Part shown: positions 36,090 through 46,201 of the stretch, piece after piece | Position numbering within the stretch: the first letter of the stretch is position 1 | How the letters are laid out: each line of letters opens with the position of its first letter | Source of the DNA: Cellulomonas gelida | Lineage (GTDB): Bacteria; Actinomycetota; Actinomycetes; Actinomycetales; Cellulomonadaceae | NCBI RefSeq assembly: GCF_006538725.1 | Contig: NZ_BJLQ01000004.1 | Span: 1-64,000 of the forward strand | DNA length: 64,000 nt | Direction: 5' to 3' | Made by a program: the position numbers and the translations under genes | The notes under the pieces: generated by a model | Seen by the model: the letters and a program-made list of their open reading frames with translations, nothing else | What the model was told of the DNA's origin: nothing | Databases searched by the model: none

Positions 36090-36901
36090 TCAGCCGGCGA
36101 GTCGTCGTCGGGCGTCGGCGAGCCGGGACAGCACGGTCGAGTCGACGACCTGCGCTCCCACCTGGATGCGCAGACCACCGAGCACGTGCGGGTCGAGGAT
36201 CACGTTGAGCTGGATCTCGCGGCCGTAGGCCTGGCGCAGGATCTGCGCGAGCCGGTCCTGCTGCGCCGAGGTGAGCTCGGACGCCGTCGTGATGGTCGCG
36301 ACCTCGCGCTTGCGGCGCTCGGCGATCAGGTCGCCGACGTGCCCGAGCGTGGCCAGGTACCGCCGGCCGCGCGACGCGGACGCCGCCCGACGGGCGACGA
36401 TCGCCGTGACCTCGCTCGCTCGGCCGGCCAGGATGGCGTCGACCAGACCTGCACGAGCGTCACCGGGGATCGCGGAGTCGTACAGGGTCCGGTTGACCTC
36501 GCGCTGACCGATCAGCGCGCGCGTCAGCCGGAACAGCTCTGCCTCGACCTGCGCGAGGGCGCCCTCGTGCTCGGCGCGCGCCAGCACGGCCATGAAGCCG
36601 AGCCGCTCGAGCGCCTCGGCCAGGTCGGCGTCCGCCGACCAGCGCTGGCGCACGGCGTCCTGGGCGACCGCGACGACCCGGGGGTCGGCAGCACCGAGGA
36701 GCTGTCCTGCGAGCCGTGCCTTCGCCTCGCCGTCGACCGACGGGTCGCCGAGGGTCCGGCGCAGCGAGCCCGACGAGTCGAGCGCGTCGACCACGGCGAA
36801 CAGCTGCTCGCCGAGGTCGGACGCCGCCGACCCGGCGGAGGCGAGAACCGGCTCGAACCGCTCCTCGACCGCCGCCAGCGACGCACGCGACGTCCCGCGC
36901 A

Positions 36902-36902
<1 letters not shown>
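36090..36902 (-). CDS. atpH: F1Fo ATP synthase subunit delta
   Basis: A 270-residue subunit, longer than the about 177 residues of E. coli delta, as usual in Actinobacteria. The conserved C-terminal part includes YGREIQLNVILDPHVLGGLRIQVG. It ties the peripheral stalk to the top of F1. The start overlaps the atpF stop by one base (TGATG). Confidence 0.95.
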
Positions 36903-37828
<926 letters not shown>

Positions 37829-38623
37829 TCAGTGCTCTTCCTCGACGGACAGGCTGATGTAGACGGCCGTCAGGACGACGAAGATGTAGGCCTGCAGCGC
37901 GCCGACGAACATCTCGAAGAGCGTCATCGCGAAGCCGGCGGCGAAGGTCAACGCACCGAAGGACTTCATGATCCCGGTGGCGTCGAACAGGAAGTACTGC
38001 GTGGCCGAGAAGCACAGCACCAGCATGAGGTGCCCGGCGACCATGTTGGCCATGAGTCGGATCGCCAGCGTGGCGGGCCGCAGGATGAACACCGTGAGGA
38101 ACTCGATCGGCGTCAGCAGCACGTACATGAACCACGGCACGCCGGGCGGGAAGAGGCTCGCCTTGAGGAAGCCGCCGAGGCCCTGAGCGCGGACGCCCGC
38201 CGAGAGGTACCGGACGTAGGCCCACGCCGCGAGCAGCAGCGGCAGGCCGATCAGCGCGGTGCCGGCCATGTTGAGGCCCGGGACGACGCTCGTCAGGTTG
38301 AACGCGAGGATCGCGAAGAACATCGTCGTCAGCAGCGCGGTGTGCTCGCGCGCCCGCTCCTTGCCGAGGATCTGCTCGGCGACCTGCACCCGCACGAAGT
38401 CCAGACCCATCTCCACGACGTTCTGGAACCGGCCCGGCACGAGCTTGGCGCGGCGCGCGGCGATCACGAACACGACCACGATCGCGACCGCGGCGATCAG
38501 CCGGACCAGCTGGATCCGGTTGAACTCGAAGATCGTCCCCTCCCACAGCACCGGCGGCGGGAAGAAGTCCGCGATCGACGGCGCGTGGAAGCCGCTGCCT
38601 CCCTCGTCGGACGCGAGTGGCAT
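37829..38623 (-). CDS. atpB: F1Fo ATP synthase subunit a
   Basis: A 264-residue membrane subunit with five to six helices. The essential Arg lies in ATLAIRLMANMVAGH, and QAYIFVVLTAVYISLS is the family C-terminal helix. It forms the proton half-channels next to the c-ring. It is the first gene of the atp structural set, 155 bases downstream of the AtpI-like gene. Confidence 0.97.
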   Translation of the reverse strand: MPLASDEGGSGFHAPSIADFFPPPVLWEGTIFEFNRIQLVRLIAAVAIVVVFVIAARRAKLVPGRFQNVVEMGLDFVRVQVAEQILGKERAREHTALLTTMFFAILAFNLTSVVPGLNMAGTALIGLPLLLAAWAYVRYLSAGVRAQGLGGFLKASLFPPGVPWFMYVLLTPIEFLTVFILRPATLAIRLMANMVAGHLMLVLCFSATQYFLFDATGIMKSFGALTFAAGFAMTLFEMFVGALQAYIFVVLTAVYISLSVEEEH

Positions 38624-38740
38624 GAGGGTCGCGAGGCTGGACAGGGTGCGCTCCTGGTGGTCGTTGGCGCCGGTGCCGGGGCGTCGTCGCGGGCACGCGA
38701 TCGGCGTCGGCCGTCGGGGTCGGGAGGAAGCCTAACTCAT

Positions 38741-38752
38741 CCACGGCCGTGG
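38741..38752. promoter_or_regulatory. 12-bp palindrome upstream of atpB
   Basis: CCACGGCCGTGG is a perfect palindrome in the 155-base gap before atpB, about 120 bases before the start. A TAGGCT hexamer follows on the minus strand and could be a -10, but there is no good -35, so an operon-internal promoter is only a possibility. Confidence 0.3.
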
Positions 38753-38778
38753 ACAGGCCGTGATCCAGGACTGTCGTC

Positions 38779-39345
38779 CTACGATTCCGACGGGGTCGTG
38801 CCCGAGGCTGATGGGTCGACGTACGGGATGCGCGCACGCGTCACCGCGCGGTAGTCCAGGTAGGCCGATCCGAGCACTCCGACCAGCAGGACGACCGCCA
38901 GCACCTGGCGTGAGTAGAAGTCCTGGTCGCGCAGGATCGCGAGCACGACGATCACCACGATCACCTTCGCGAGCCACGTCCCCATCACCACGGCGGCCAT
39001 CACCTGGGCGTTCGAGTGCGCGGTCCGCAGCATCGCGACGATCGTCGTCCCGGAGAACACCAGGGCGAGCCCCACGCCGATCAGCGCGCCCCACACCCCG
39101 GCGCTGCCGGCGACGAGCCAGCCGATCGGGACGCCGAGCACGAGCAGCCCGCCGAGCAGCCAGAGCATGGTGCGCAGCGACGTGCGGAAGACGTCCTCGG
39201 CCGACGTGTCGCGCCGGGTGCCCGCCGCGTCGTCGTCGGTCGTGTCGCCAGGCACCTGCCCGGGCGCGACGGTCGGGCCGGTCGGGTCGGTCGTGCCGGT
39301 CGGGTCGACGTCCGGCTCGTGGTCGGAGCTCGTCGGCTCGCTCAT
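38779..39345 (-). CDS. AtpI-like membrane protein at the head of the atp operon
   Basis: A 188-residue protein: a Thr/Asp/Pro-rich N-terminal 50 residues, then four membrane helices, matching the small protein between wecA and atpB in Actinobacteria (AtpI position). AtpI proteins assist c-ring assembly; that role is inferred from position and topology. ATG 39345 overlaps the wecA stop (ATGA). Confidence 0.75.
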   Translation of the reverse strand: MSEPTSSDHEPDVDPTGTTDPTGPTVAPGQVPGDTTDDDAAGTRRDTSAEDVFRTSLRTMLWLLGGLLVLGVPIGWLVAGSAGVWGALIGVGLALVFSGTTIVAMLRTAHSNAQVMAAVVMGTWLAKVIVVIVVLAILRDQDFYSRQVLAVVLLVGVLGSAYLDYRAVTRARIPYVDPSASGTTPSES

Positions 39346-40451
39346 GCGGTCCCCAAGGGTGTGCGGTGCGACCGGCCGCGCAGCGGCCCGATGGTCAGCA
39401 GGACGGCGACGACGACGGCCGCGGCGAAGATCCACAGCACCGTCGTCGTCGAGAACACGACGAGCGCGCCCACGCCGTAGGCGAAGACGGCCGTCCAGAC
39501 GTACATGATCGCCACCGCGCGGCGGTGGCTGTGCCCGAGCGCGAGCAGCCGGTGGTGCAGGTGCAGGCGGTCGGGGTGGAACGGGGACTTGCCCTGGATC
39601 GTGCGGCGCACGATCGCCAGGCCCATGTCGAGCAGCGGCAGCAGCAGCACCGCGATCGGCAGGAGCACGGGCAGGAACGCGGGGAACGACTGCCGGCGCG
39701 AGATCTGCTCGGGGTCGATCTGCCCCGTCACGACGATCGCCGCGGCCGAGAGCACGAACCCGAGCAGCATCGCGCCCGAGTCCCCCATGAAGATGCGCGC
39801 GGGGTACACGTTGTGCGGCAGGAACCCGATGCACGCACCGACGAGCGCCGCCAGGACGAGCGCCGACAGGCTCGCGTAGTCACCCGACGTCGCCCTCGTG
39901 AGCAGGTAGCAGTAGAGGAAGAACGCCCCGCCGCCGATCGCGAGCACACCGGCGGCGAGCCCGTCGAGCCCGTCGACGAAGTTCACCGCGTTCATCGCGA
40001 CGACCACGGTGACGATCGTCAGGAACGTCCACATGCGTGTCGAGCTGACCGTGACCCCGCCGAGCGGCAGCTGGTAGAGCTGCACGCCCTGCCACGCGAG
40101 GAACCCGGCGGCGAGCACCTGCCCCATGAGCTTGGTGAGCCAGTCGAGGTCCCAGATGTCGTCGGCCACGCCGAGCAGCACGACCAGGCCCGCGCCGCCG
40201 ACGATCCCGATCAGCGCGCGCGGGTTGTCGTAGACGCCCGCGAGGAACGGCAACGGGCTGGCCAGCACGATCGCCACGACGATGCCGAGGAACATCGCGA
40301 GACCGCCGAGCCGGGGCGTGGGCACGGCGTGCACGTCACGGTCGCGGACGGCCGTGATCGCGCCCCAGCGCAGCGCGCACCACCGCGCGAGCGGCGTCAT
40401 GACGTACGCCACCGCCGCGGCGATGATGCCGACGAGCAGGTAGACCCTCAC
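39342..40451 (-). CDS. wecA: Undecaprenyl-phosphate GlcNAc-1-phosphate transferase (WecA/TagO type)
   Basis: A 369-residue polytopic enzyme of the MraY/WecA family with about ten helices. Motifs are DVHAVPTPRLGG, NAVNFVDGLDGLAAG, FMGDSGAMLLG and the cytoplasmic loop HPDRLHLHHRLLALGHSHR with the WecA-type histidines. It transfers an N-acetylhexosamine phosphate to undecaprenyl phosphate to begin a wall or surface glycopolymer. GTG 40451 overlaps the sua5 stop (GTGA). Confidence 0.92.
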   Translation of the reverse strand: MRVYLLVGIIAAAVAYVMTPLARWCALRWGAITAVRDRDVHAVPTPRLGGLAMFLGIVVAIVLASPLPFLAGVYDNPRALIGIVGGAGLVVLLGVADDIWDLDWLTKLMGQVLAAGFLAWQGVQLYQLPLGGVTVSSTRMWTFLTIVTVVVAMNAVNFVDGLDGLAAGVLAIGGGAFFLYCYLLTRATSGDYASLSALVLAALVGACIGFLPHNVYPARIFMGDSGAMLLGFVLSAAAIVVTGQIDPEQISRRQSFPAFLPVLLPIAVLLLPLLDMGLAIVRRTIQGKSPFHPDRLHLHHRLLALGHSHRRAVAIMYVWTAVFAYGVGALVVFSTTTVLWIFAAAVVVAVLLTIGPLRGRSHRTPLGTA

Positions 40452-41155
40452 CCGGCGGCACCGGCCTCGGGTGCGTCGGGCGCCTCGGGCGCCGCCGCCG
40501 GGAGCCGGCCGTCCGTGCCGTGCACGGGCGCGATCGTGTTGAGGTCCTCGAGCGTGATCGCACCCTGGCGCACGACCTGCAGCCGCGGCCCGGTCGCGTC
40601 GACGATCGTCGAGGCGACCTGCCCGGGCGAGTCGCCCGCGTCGAGGTACACGCGCACGCTGTCGCCCAGCATGCGGTGCGCCTCGGCCGCCGTCAGGGCA
40701 GCCTCCTCGCCCGTGCGGTTGGCGCTCGAGACGGCCATCGGGCCCGTGCGCTTGAGCAGGGCGCGCGCGGTGGCGTGGTCGGGCACACGCAGCGCGACGG
40801 TGCCGTGCGTCTCGCCCAGGTCCCACGCGAGCGACGGCTGCGCGCGCACGATGAGCGTCAGGCCGCCGGGCCAGAACGCCTCGGCCAGGAGGCGCGCGTG
40901 CGCGGGGACGTCGGTCGCGAGCCCGTCGAGCGTGCGGACGTCGGCGATGAGGACCGGCGGCGGCATCTGCCGTCCGCGGCCCTTCGCGTCGAGCAGCGCC
41001 TGGACGGCCGGCGGGGAGAACGCGTCGGCGCCGATCCCGTAGACGGTGTCGGTCGGCAGGACGACGAGGCCGCCGTTGGCGATCACGTCGACCGCCTCGT
41101 CGAGCGCCGGGCCCCAGGTCGCCGCGTCGTGGGCGGGCAAGGTGCGCGCAGTCAC
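40448..41155 (-). CDS. L-threonylcarbamoyladenylate synthase (Sua5/YrdC/YwlC)
   Basis: A 235-residue YrdC-fold protein with VLPTDTVYGIGADA at the ATP/Thr site, a GRQMPPPVLI strand and PMAVSSANRTGEEA. It makes threonylcarbamoyl-AMP for the t6A37 modification of tRNAs reading ANN codons. An Ala/Pro-rich C-terminal tail is not the full Sua5 domain. GTG 41155 overlaps the prmC stop (GTGA). Confidence 0.93.
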   Translation of the reverse strand: MTARTLPAHDAATWGPALDEAVDVIANGGLVVLPTDTVYGIGADAFSPPAVQALLDAKGRGRQMPPPVLIADVRTLDGLATDVPAHARLLAEAFWPGGLTLIVRAQPSLAWDLGETHGTVALRVPDHATARALLKRTGPMAVSSANRTGEEAALTAAEAHRMLGDSVRVYLDAGDSPGQVASTIVDATGPRLQVVRQGAITLEDLNTIAPVHGTDGRLPAAAPEAPDAPEAGAAG

Positions 41156-42102
41156 GCGTTGGATCCTGCCACGTGCGGGCGGGTGCTCCGACGCGCGACG
41201 AGCATCCGGGGCCGTCCGGTCAGGTCGGGCAGGGTCGCGATCTCGACGAACGCGCCCGTGCCGGCCGCCGCGACGCGGGCCTCGACGTCCTGCACCTCGG
41301 CGTGCTCCATGACGAGCAGGCCACCGGGCGCGAGCAGGCGCTGCGCCGCGGCGATCACGGCACGCGGCACGTCCAACCCGTCGGCGCCCCCGCCGTACAG
41401 CGCGAGGTCAGGGTCGTGGTCGCGGACCTCGGGCTCGCGCGGCACGGCGTCGGGCGGCACGTACGGCGGGTTGGAGACGAGCACGTCGACCTTCCCGACG
41501 AGGTCGGCGAGCAGCGCGGGGTCGCGCACGTCCCCCTGCTCGACGCGCAGGCGCAGCGTGCCGACGGCCCCGCTGTTCGCGCGCGTGAGCGCGACCGCCT
41601 CCGACGACAGGTCGACGGCGACGACCTGCGCCCCGGGCACCTCGGTGTCGACCGACAGCGCGATCGCTCCCGTGCCGCAGCACAGGTCGACGACGACCGG
41701 GCTGCCACCGGCCGCGACCAGCCGCGTCGCCTCGTCGATCGCGACCTGCGCGACCACCTCCGTCTCGGGGCGGGGCACGAACACCCCGGGCTCGACGCGC
41801 AGCGTCAGGTAGCGGAACACGGTCGACCCGAGGATGTGCTGCAGCGGCTCGCGCCCGCGCCGACGTTCGACGAGCGCGGCCAGCTCCTCGACGAAGCCGT
41901 CGGGTGCGACCTGCGGTGCGAGCGCGAGCTCGAGGTGCGGCACGCCGAGCGCGAAGGCCGCCAGGGCCACGGCGTCGACGCGCGGCGAGGGGACGCCCGC
42001 CTCGTCGAGCACGCGCGCGGCCCCCTCGACCAGAGCGCGCACGCCCGGCGCCCGCCGCTGCTCGTCGGGCACCTGCACGACGAGCGGCTCGTCGCGGCTC
42101 AT
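41152..42102 (-). CDS. prmC: Peptide chain release factor N5-glutamine methyltransferase
   Basis: A 316-residue SAM-dependent methyltransferase with an N-terminal helical domain, the SAM loop [13 protein letters not shown] and the catalytic NPPYVPPD. It methylates the Gln of the GGQ motif in release factors. Its substrate gene prfA lies directly upstream, overlapping by four bases (ATGA). Confidence 0.96.
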   Translation of the reverse strand: MSRDEPLVVQVPDEQRRAPGVRALVEGAARVLDEAGVPSPRVDAVALAAFALGVPHLELALAPQVAPDGFVEELAALVERRRGREPLQHILGSTVFRYLTLRVEPGVFVPRPETEVVAQVAIDEATRLVAAGGSPVVVDLCCGTGAIALSVDTEVPGAQVVAVDLSSEAVALTRANSGAVGTLRLRVEQGDVRDPALLADLVGKVDVLVSNPPYVPPDAVPREPEVRDHDPDLALYGGGADGLDVPRAVIAAAQRLLAPGGLLVMEHAEVQDVEARVAAAGTGAFVEIATLPDLTGRPRMLVARRSTRPHVAGSNA

Positions 42103-43184
42103 GCGCCCGCCTCCGCGAGCCGTGCGGACTCGTCGGCCTCGATCGCGGACGCGATCACCGGCCCCAGGTCACCCGCCAGCACCGCGTCGAGGTTGTACGC
42201 CTTGTACCCCGTGCGGTGGTCCGCGATGCGGTTCTCGGGGAAGTTGTACGTCCGGATGCGCTCGGACCGGTCGACCGTGCGCACCTGGCTGCGCCGCGCC
42301 TCGCTCGCCGCCGCCGCGGCCTCCTCCTGGCGCGCCGCGAGCAGTCGCGCGCGCAGCACGCGCATGGCCTGCTCACGGTTCTGCAGCTGGGACTTCTCGT
42401 TCTGCATCGACACGACGATGCCCGTGGGCACGTGCGTGATGCGCACGGCCGAGTCGGTCGTGTTGACGGACTGGCCGCCGGGGCCTGACGAGCGGTAGAC
42501 GTCGATCCGCAGGTCGTTGGGGTCGAGCTCGACCTCGCCCTCGTCGTCCGCCTCCGGGAAGACGAGCACGCCCGCGGCCGACGTGTGGATGCGCCCGGCC
42601 GACTCCGTGACGGGCACGCGCTGCACGCGGTGCACGCCGCCCTCGTACTTCAGGTGCGCCCACACCCCGTCCTCGGGGGCGACCGCGCCGCGCGCCTTGA
42701 CCGCGACCTGCACGTCCTTGAGCCCGCCGAGGTCCGAGGGCGTCGACTCGAGCACCTGGGTCGCCCAGCCCTGCTGCTCGGCGTAGCGCAGGTACATGCG
42801 CAGGAGGTCGCCCGCGAACAGCGCCGACTCCTCGCCGCCCTCGCCGGCCTTGATCTCGAGGATCACGTCACGTGAGTCGTCCGGGTCGCGCGGGATCAAG
42901 ACCTCGCGCAGCCGCGCGGCGGCCTCGTCGGCGGCGGCGCGCAGCGCGGGGAGCTCGGCAGCGAACGACGCGTCCTCGTCCGCGAGCTCGGCGGCGGCCG
43001 CCGCGTCGTCGGACGCCGAGCGCCACGCGCGGTAGGCCTGGGCGACCCGACCGAGCTCGGCATACCGACGGCCGAGGGTCCGGGCGCGGCCGGCGTCGGC
43101 GTGGACCGCGGGGTCCGAGAGCTGCGCCTCGATCTGCGCGTGCTCGGCGAGCAGCGCCTGCGCGGCGGCGAACTGCTCGCTCAC
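42099..43184 (-). CDS. prfA: Peptide chain release factor 1
   Basis: A 361-residue RF1 with the GGQ catalytic loop in [18 protein letters not shown] and, in place of the classic PAT tripeptide, PVT in [14 protein letters not shown]. That is the RF1-side codon-recognition loop, so UAA/UAG specificity is expected. GTG 43184 follows GAGGGAGA; an in-frame extension to 43274 would cross the hairpin and is rejected. Confidence 0.95.
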   Translation of the reverse strand: MSEQFAAAQALLAEHAQIEAQLSDPAVHADAGRARTLGRRYAELGRVAQAYRAWRSASDDAAAAAELADEDASFAAELPALRAAADEAAARLREVLIPRDPDDSRDVILEIKAGEGGEESALFAGDLLRMYLRYAEQQGWATQVLESTPSDLGGLKDVQVAVKARGAVAPEDGVWAHLKYEGGVHRVQRVPVTESAGRIHTSAAGVLVFPEADDEGEVELDPNDLRIDVYRSSGPGGQSVNTTDSAVRITHVPTGIVVSMQNEKSQLQNREQAMRVLRARLLAARQEEAAAAASEARRSQVRTVDRSERIRTYNFPENRIADHRTGYKAYNLDAVLAGDLGPVIASAIEADESARLAEAGA

Positions 43185-43243
43185 GGGGTCTCCCTCTGGG
43201 GTGCGGACGTGCGACGGGGCACGCGACGCACCCCGGGAACGAC

Positions 43244-43309
43244 GCAGCGCCGGTGCCCTCGCGGACACTGCCATGGAGGGCAGTCGTCCGCGCCGGGCAC
43301 CGGCGCTGC
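43244..43309 (-). terminator. Very long hairpin between rpmE and prfA
   Basis: The perfect 15-base arms GCAGCGCCGGTGCCC (43244-43258) and GGGCACCGGCGCTGC (43295-43309) enclose two further pairings, GCGGAC/GTCCGC and ACTGCC/GGCAGT, around a six-base loop. The structure starts eight bases after the rpmE stop and ends 60 bases before prfA. There is no U-tract. It is probably a terminator, attenuator or 3' stabiliser for the short rpmE mRNA. Confidence 0.75.
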
Positions 43310-43316
43310 GAAGGTG

Positions 43317-43529
43317 CTAGTTGGCCTTCTTGCCGTAGCGCGCCTCGAACCGGGCCACGCGGCCACCGGTGTCGAGGATCTTCTGCTTGCCCGTGTAGAA
43401 CGGGTGGCAGGCGCTGCAGACGTCGGCGTGGATCTTGCCGCTCGTCACGGTGCTGCGGGTGACGAACGTGCTGCCGCACGTGCACGTCACCTCGGTGACG
43501 ACGTACTCGGGGTGGATGTCAGACTTCAC
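43317..43529 (-). CDS. rpmE: 50S ribosomal protein L31, zinc-binding form
   Basis: A 70-residue L31 with cysteines in TCTCG and CSAC, the four-cysteine zinc-containing C+ form. It bridges the ribosomal subunits and can act as a zinc reserve. GTG 43529 with GGAGAG upstream. It lies between the small-gene island and prfA. Confidence 0.97.
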   Translation of the reverse strand: MKSDIHPEYVVTEVTCTCGSTFVTRSTVTSGKIHADVCSACHPFYTGKQKILDTGGRVARFEARYGKKAN

Positions 43530-43727
43530 GAGAGCTCTCCTTGGTGGGATGTCTCCGGGTCCCGGCGCGAGGCGCGCGCGGGTGAACCGCAGACCAGCGA
43601 ACCATCATGCCAGAACGAGACGCGCGCTCGAAATCTTCCCCGGTGACGTGGACCCACCCGCGGCCGCCGCGTCCGGCGGGCGTGAGCCGTCGGCACCCGG
43701 CCCGCCCGCCCTCTCTAGGATGCTCAG

Positions 43728-44927
43728 GTGCCGTCCCCCCACCGTGAGCGCCTCGTCGTCGGGCTCGTCATCGACGACAACCTCGACCGTCCCGACGGCG
43801 TGCAGCAGTACGTCCTGACGCTCGGGGCCGAGCTCACGCGACGCGGGCACGAGGTGCACTACATCGCGTCCACGACCGTGCGCACCGACCTGCCGAACCT
43901 GCACGTCATCGGGCGCAACGTCGGGGTGACGTTCAACGGCAACCGGCTCAACACGCCGCTGCCCGCGTCACGCGCCCAGGTCCGCGACCTGCTCGCCCGG
44001 GTGCCGTTCGACGTCCTTCATGTGCAGATGCCCTACTCCCCCGTGCTCGCCGGCGCGCTGGTCTCGGCCGCGCCGGCGCGCACCGCGGTCGTCGGGACGT
44101 TCCACATCTACCCGCACTCGTGGTGGGTGACGGCCGGCACGCGCGTGCTCGGGCTCGTCGAACGGCGGCGCCTGCGCCGGTTCGGCACCGTGTTCGCGAC
44201 GTCGGAGGCCGCCTCGGCGTTCGCCCGGGCGACGTTCGGGGTGCCGACGACGGTGCTCGGGAACCCGGTCGACGTCGCGCGGTTCCGGCCATCACCAGAC
44301 GAGCCATCACCAGACGAGCCATCGCCCGACGGGCCGTCGCCCGACGGGCCGTCGCCCGACCGCCCCGTGCGCATCGTGTTCCTGGGGCGTCTGGTGCCGC
44401 GCAAGGGCCCGCGCGAGCTGCTCGCCGCGGCCGTCGCGATGACCCGCGCGGGCACGCAACGGCCCTGGACGCTCACGCTCGCGGGGCGGGGACCGCTGCA
44501 CGACGAGCTCGCGGCGACGGTCGCGCGCGAAGGGCTGACCAACGTCGACCTGCCCGGCTTCGTCGCCGAGGAGGACAAGGCCGCGCTGCTGGCCGACGCG
44601 GACGTCGTCGCGCTGCCGTCCACGGGTGGCGAGAGCTTCGGCATCTCCGTCGTCGAGGCGCTCGCGGCCGCACGCGGCGTGGTCCTCGCCGGCGACAACC
44701 CCGGCTACCGCACGACCATGGCGGGCCTCGAGCGCCAGCTGCTCGACCCGGCCGACACCGCGACGTTCGCGCGCACGCTCGGCCGGTGGGTCGACGACCC
44801 GCAGGGACGGGCCGAGATCGCCCAGCGCCAGCGATCCGCGGCGGCACGGTTCGACACGCCGCGGATCGCCGACGAGGTCGAGCGGGGCTACCGGGCAGCG
44901 CTCGCCGCAGCACGCGCGGCGCTCTGA
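43728..44927 (+). CDS. GT4 family glycosyltransferase (PimA/PimB-like)
   Basis: A 399-residue GT-B enzyme. The N-terminal acceptor domain includes DDNLDRPDGVQQYVLTLGAE, and the C-terminal nucleotide-sugar domain contains FLGRLVPRKGPRELL, AGRGPLHDEL and the EX7E-type STGGESFGISVVEAL. It resembles mannosyltransferases acting on phosphatidylinositol or other lipid acceptors; donor and acceptor are not determined. The linker between the two domains is five copies of PSPD[E/G/R]. GTG 43728 with AGGA upstream. It is a solitary plus-strand gene. Confidence 0.88.
   Translation: MPSPHRERLVVGLVIDDNLDRPDGVQQYVLTLGAELTRRGHEVHYIASTTVRTDLPNLHVIGRNVGVTFNGNRLNTPLPASRAQVRDLLARVPFDVLHVQMPYSPVLAGALVSAAPARTAVVGTFHIYPHSWWVTAGTRVLGLVERRRLRRFGTVFATSEAASAFARATFGVPTTVLGNPVDVARFRPSPDEPSPDEPSPDGPSPDGPSPDRPVRIVFLGRLVPRKGPRELLAAAVAMTRAGTQRPWTLTLAGRGPLHDELAATVAREGLTNVDLPGFVAEEDKAALLADADVVALPSTGGESFGISVVEALAAARGVVLAGDNPGYRTTMAGLERQLLDPADTATFARTLGRWVDDPQGRAEIAQRQRSAAARFDTPRIADEVERGYRAALAAARAAL
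44289..44363 (+). repeat. Five 15-bp tandem repeats coding PSPDx in the GT4 linker
   Basis: Five in-frame 15-base units begin with CCATCACCAGACGAG (44289-44303 and 44304-44318) and drift to CCGTCGCCCGACGGG and CCGTCGCCCGACCGC. The first two copies are identical, suggesting recent duplication. Copy-number change would alter linker length without a frameshift. Confidence 0.9.
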
Positions 44928-44999
44928 CGGAAGCATCGCCTGCGCGGGCCCCGCACGTGCGGTCAGCGCGGGGTCAGCCGGCGGGCACGGAGGCAGCGT

Positions 45000-45374
45000 T
45001 CAGCGTGCGGGCACGGACGCAGCGGTCCGCGCGCCGATCGCGACCCACCGGCCGAGCACCGCGTCGTCGACGAGCTCGGCCGTGTCGACCACGACCCACC
45101 CGCGCAGGTCCGACCCGCGCATCTGCATCGGCCGCACCCCCGCGCTCGCGAGGAGCTCACCCCGGTGCTCGAGCGGGACGCGCACCATGAGCCCGCCCGA
45201 GCGCGTGCTCACGACGACCGCCATCCTGCCGTCGAGCAGGAACGCCAGCCCGCCGAACATGCGCTTCTCCGTGACCACGGGCTCGTCGTCCCGCGACCCC
45301 GCTCCGGCGGCGCGCGCCCGCAGGTGGTCCGCGAGCGCAGCCCGCACGCGTGCCCCCAGTGCCTCGTCGACCAT
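45000..45374 (-). CDS. TfoX N-terminal-domain protein
   Basis: A 124-residue protein with the TfoX/Sxy N-terminal domain signature KRMFGGLAFLLDGRMAVVV and the conserved PLEHRGELL region. Unlike full TfoX it has no C-terminal helix-hairpin domain. Stand-alone versions are common in Actinobacteria, with unknown roles. ATG 45374 (MVDEALG) lies in a 194-base divergent region shared with the DinB-like gene, in which I see nothing else. Confidence 0.85.
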   Translation of the reverse strand: MVDEALGARVRAALADHLRARAAGAGSRDDEPVVTEKRMFGGLAFLLDGRMAVVVSTRSGGLMVRVPLEHRGELLASAGVRPMQMRGSDLRGWVVVDTAELVDDAVLGRWVAIGARTAASVPAR

Positions 45375-45568
45375 CGGTCCCCCTCGTCCCGTCGCGTCCG
45401 GACCATGGTGCCCTCGGGGGCGCCGACGCGGAAGACGCCCGGCTGGGCGACGTGACGCTGCGCTCTCGGTGTGCGGGACCGCGGGCGTGTCAGTGGCCAC
45501 CCCCAGGATGCGGAGGTCGGTGCGAGGGCCCAGATTGGGAGTACTCCCGCCGCAGGACCGGAGGAACG

Positions 45569-46201
45569 ATGACGACCACCGAGCGCGCCGCGGGCACGGT
45601 CGCCGACGAGCGGGCGGTGCTGCTGCGCTACCTCACGGACGCGCGCGAGTCGCTCGTCTGGAAGCTCGACGGCCTGTCCGAGCGCGACGCGCGCTGGCCG
45701 ACGACGCCGACGGGCACCAACCTGCTCGGCCTGGTCAAGCACGCCACGAGCGTGAAGATCGGCTACTTCGGCCCGACGTTCGGGCGCGCGTGGACCGGGC
45801 CGGACTTCGAGTGGATGCACGACGACGCGCCCGTGAACGCCGACATGTGGGCGACCGCGCAGGAGTCCGTGCCGTCCCTGGTCGAGCTGTACCGGTCGGT
45901 GTGGGCGTTCGCGGACGAGCTGCTGGCGAGCGCCCCGCTGGAGCTGGTCGGCCGGGTGCCGTGGTGGCCCGCCGCGCGGGCACAGGTCACGCTGCGCGAG
46001 GTCGTGGTGCACGTCACGAGCGACCTGACCCGGCACGCCGGGCACGCCGACATCGTCCGCGAGCTCCTCGACGGCGCGGTCGGCCTGCGCCCGCAGGCGC
46101 TGAACGTCCCTGAGCAGTCCGCTCAGGACTGGGCCGACTACGTGCGCGACCTGCGCGCGCTCGCCGACTCGTTCGCCACCACACCCAGGGGTACGCCATG
46201 A
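45569..46201 (+). CDS. DinB/DUF664-like four-helix protein
   Basis: A 210-residue DinB-like metal-site protein with histidines in GLVKHATS and HVTSDLTRHAGHADIVRELLDG, the usual His pattern of DUF664/mycothiol-transferase-like proteins. The activity is unknown; relatives use bacillithiol or mycothiol. ATG 45569 follows GGAGGA. The stop overlaps the start of the FMN reductase (ATGA), so the two are coupled and perhaps related to thiol or redox detoxification. Confidence 0.85.
   Translation: MTTTERAAGTVADERAVLLRYLTDARESLVWKLDGLSERDARWPTTPTGTNLLGLVKHATSVKIGYFGPTFGRAWTGPDFEWMHDDAPVNADMWATAQESVPSLVELYRSVWAFADELLASAPLELVGRVPWWPAARAQVTLREVVVHVTSDLTRHAGHADIVRELLDGAVGLRPQALNVPEQSAQDWADYVRDLRALADSFATTPRGTP

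Noticed and set aside
43185-43274. N-terminal extension of prfA
   Set aside because: It would read through the strong hairpin at 43244-43309 and adds residues absent from RF1 proteins; GTG 43184 has a good ribosome-binding site.
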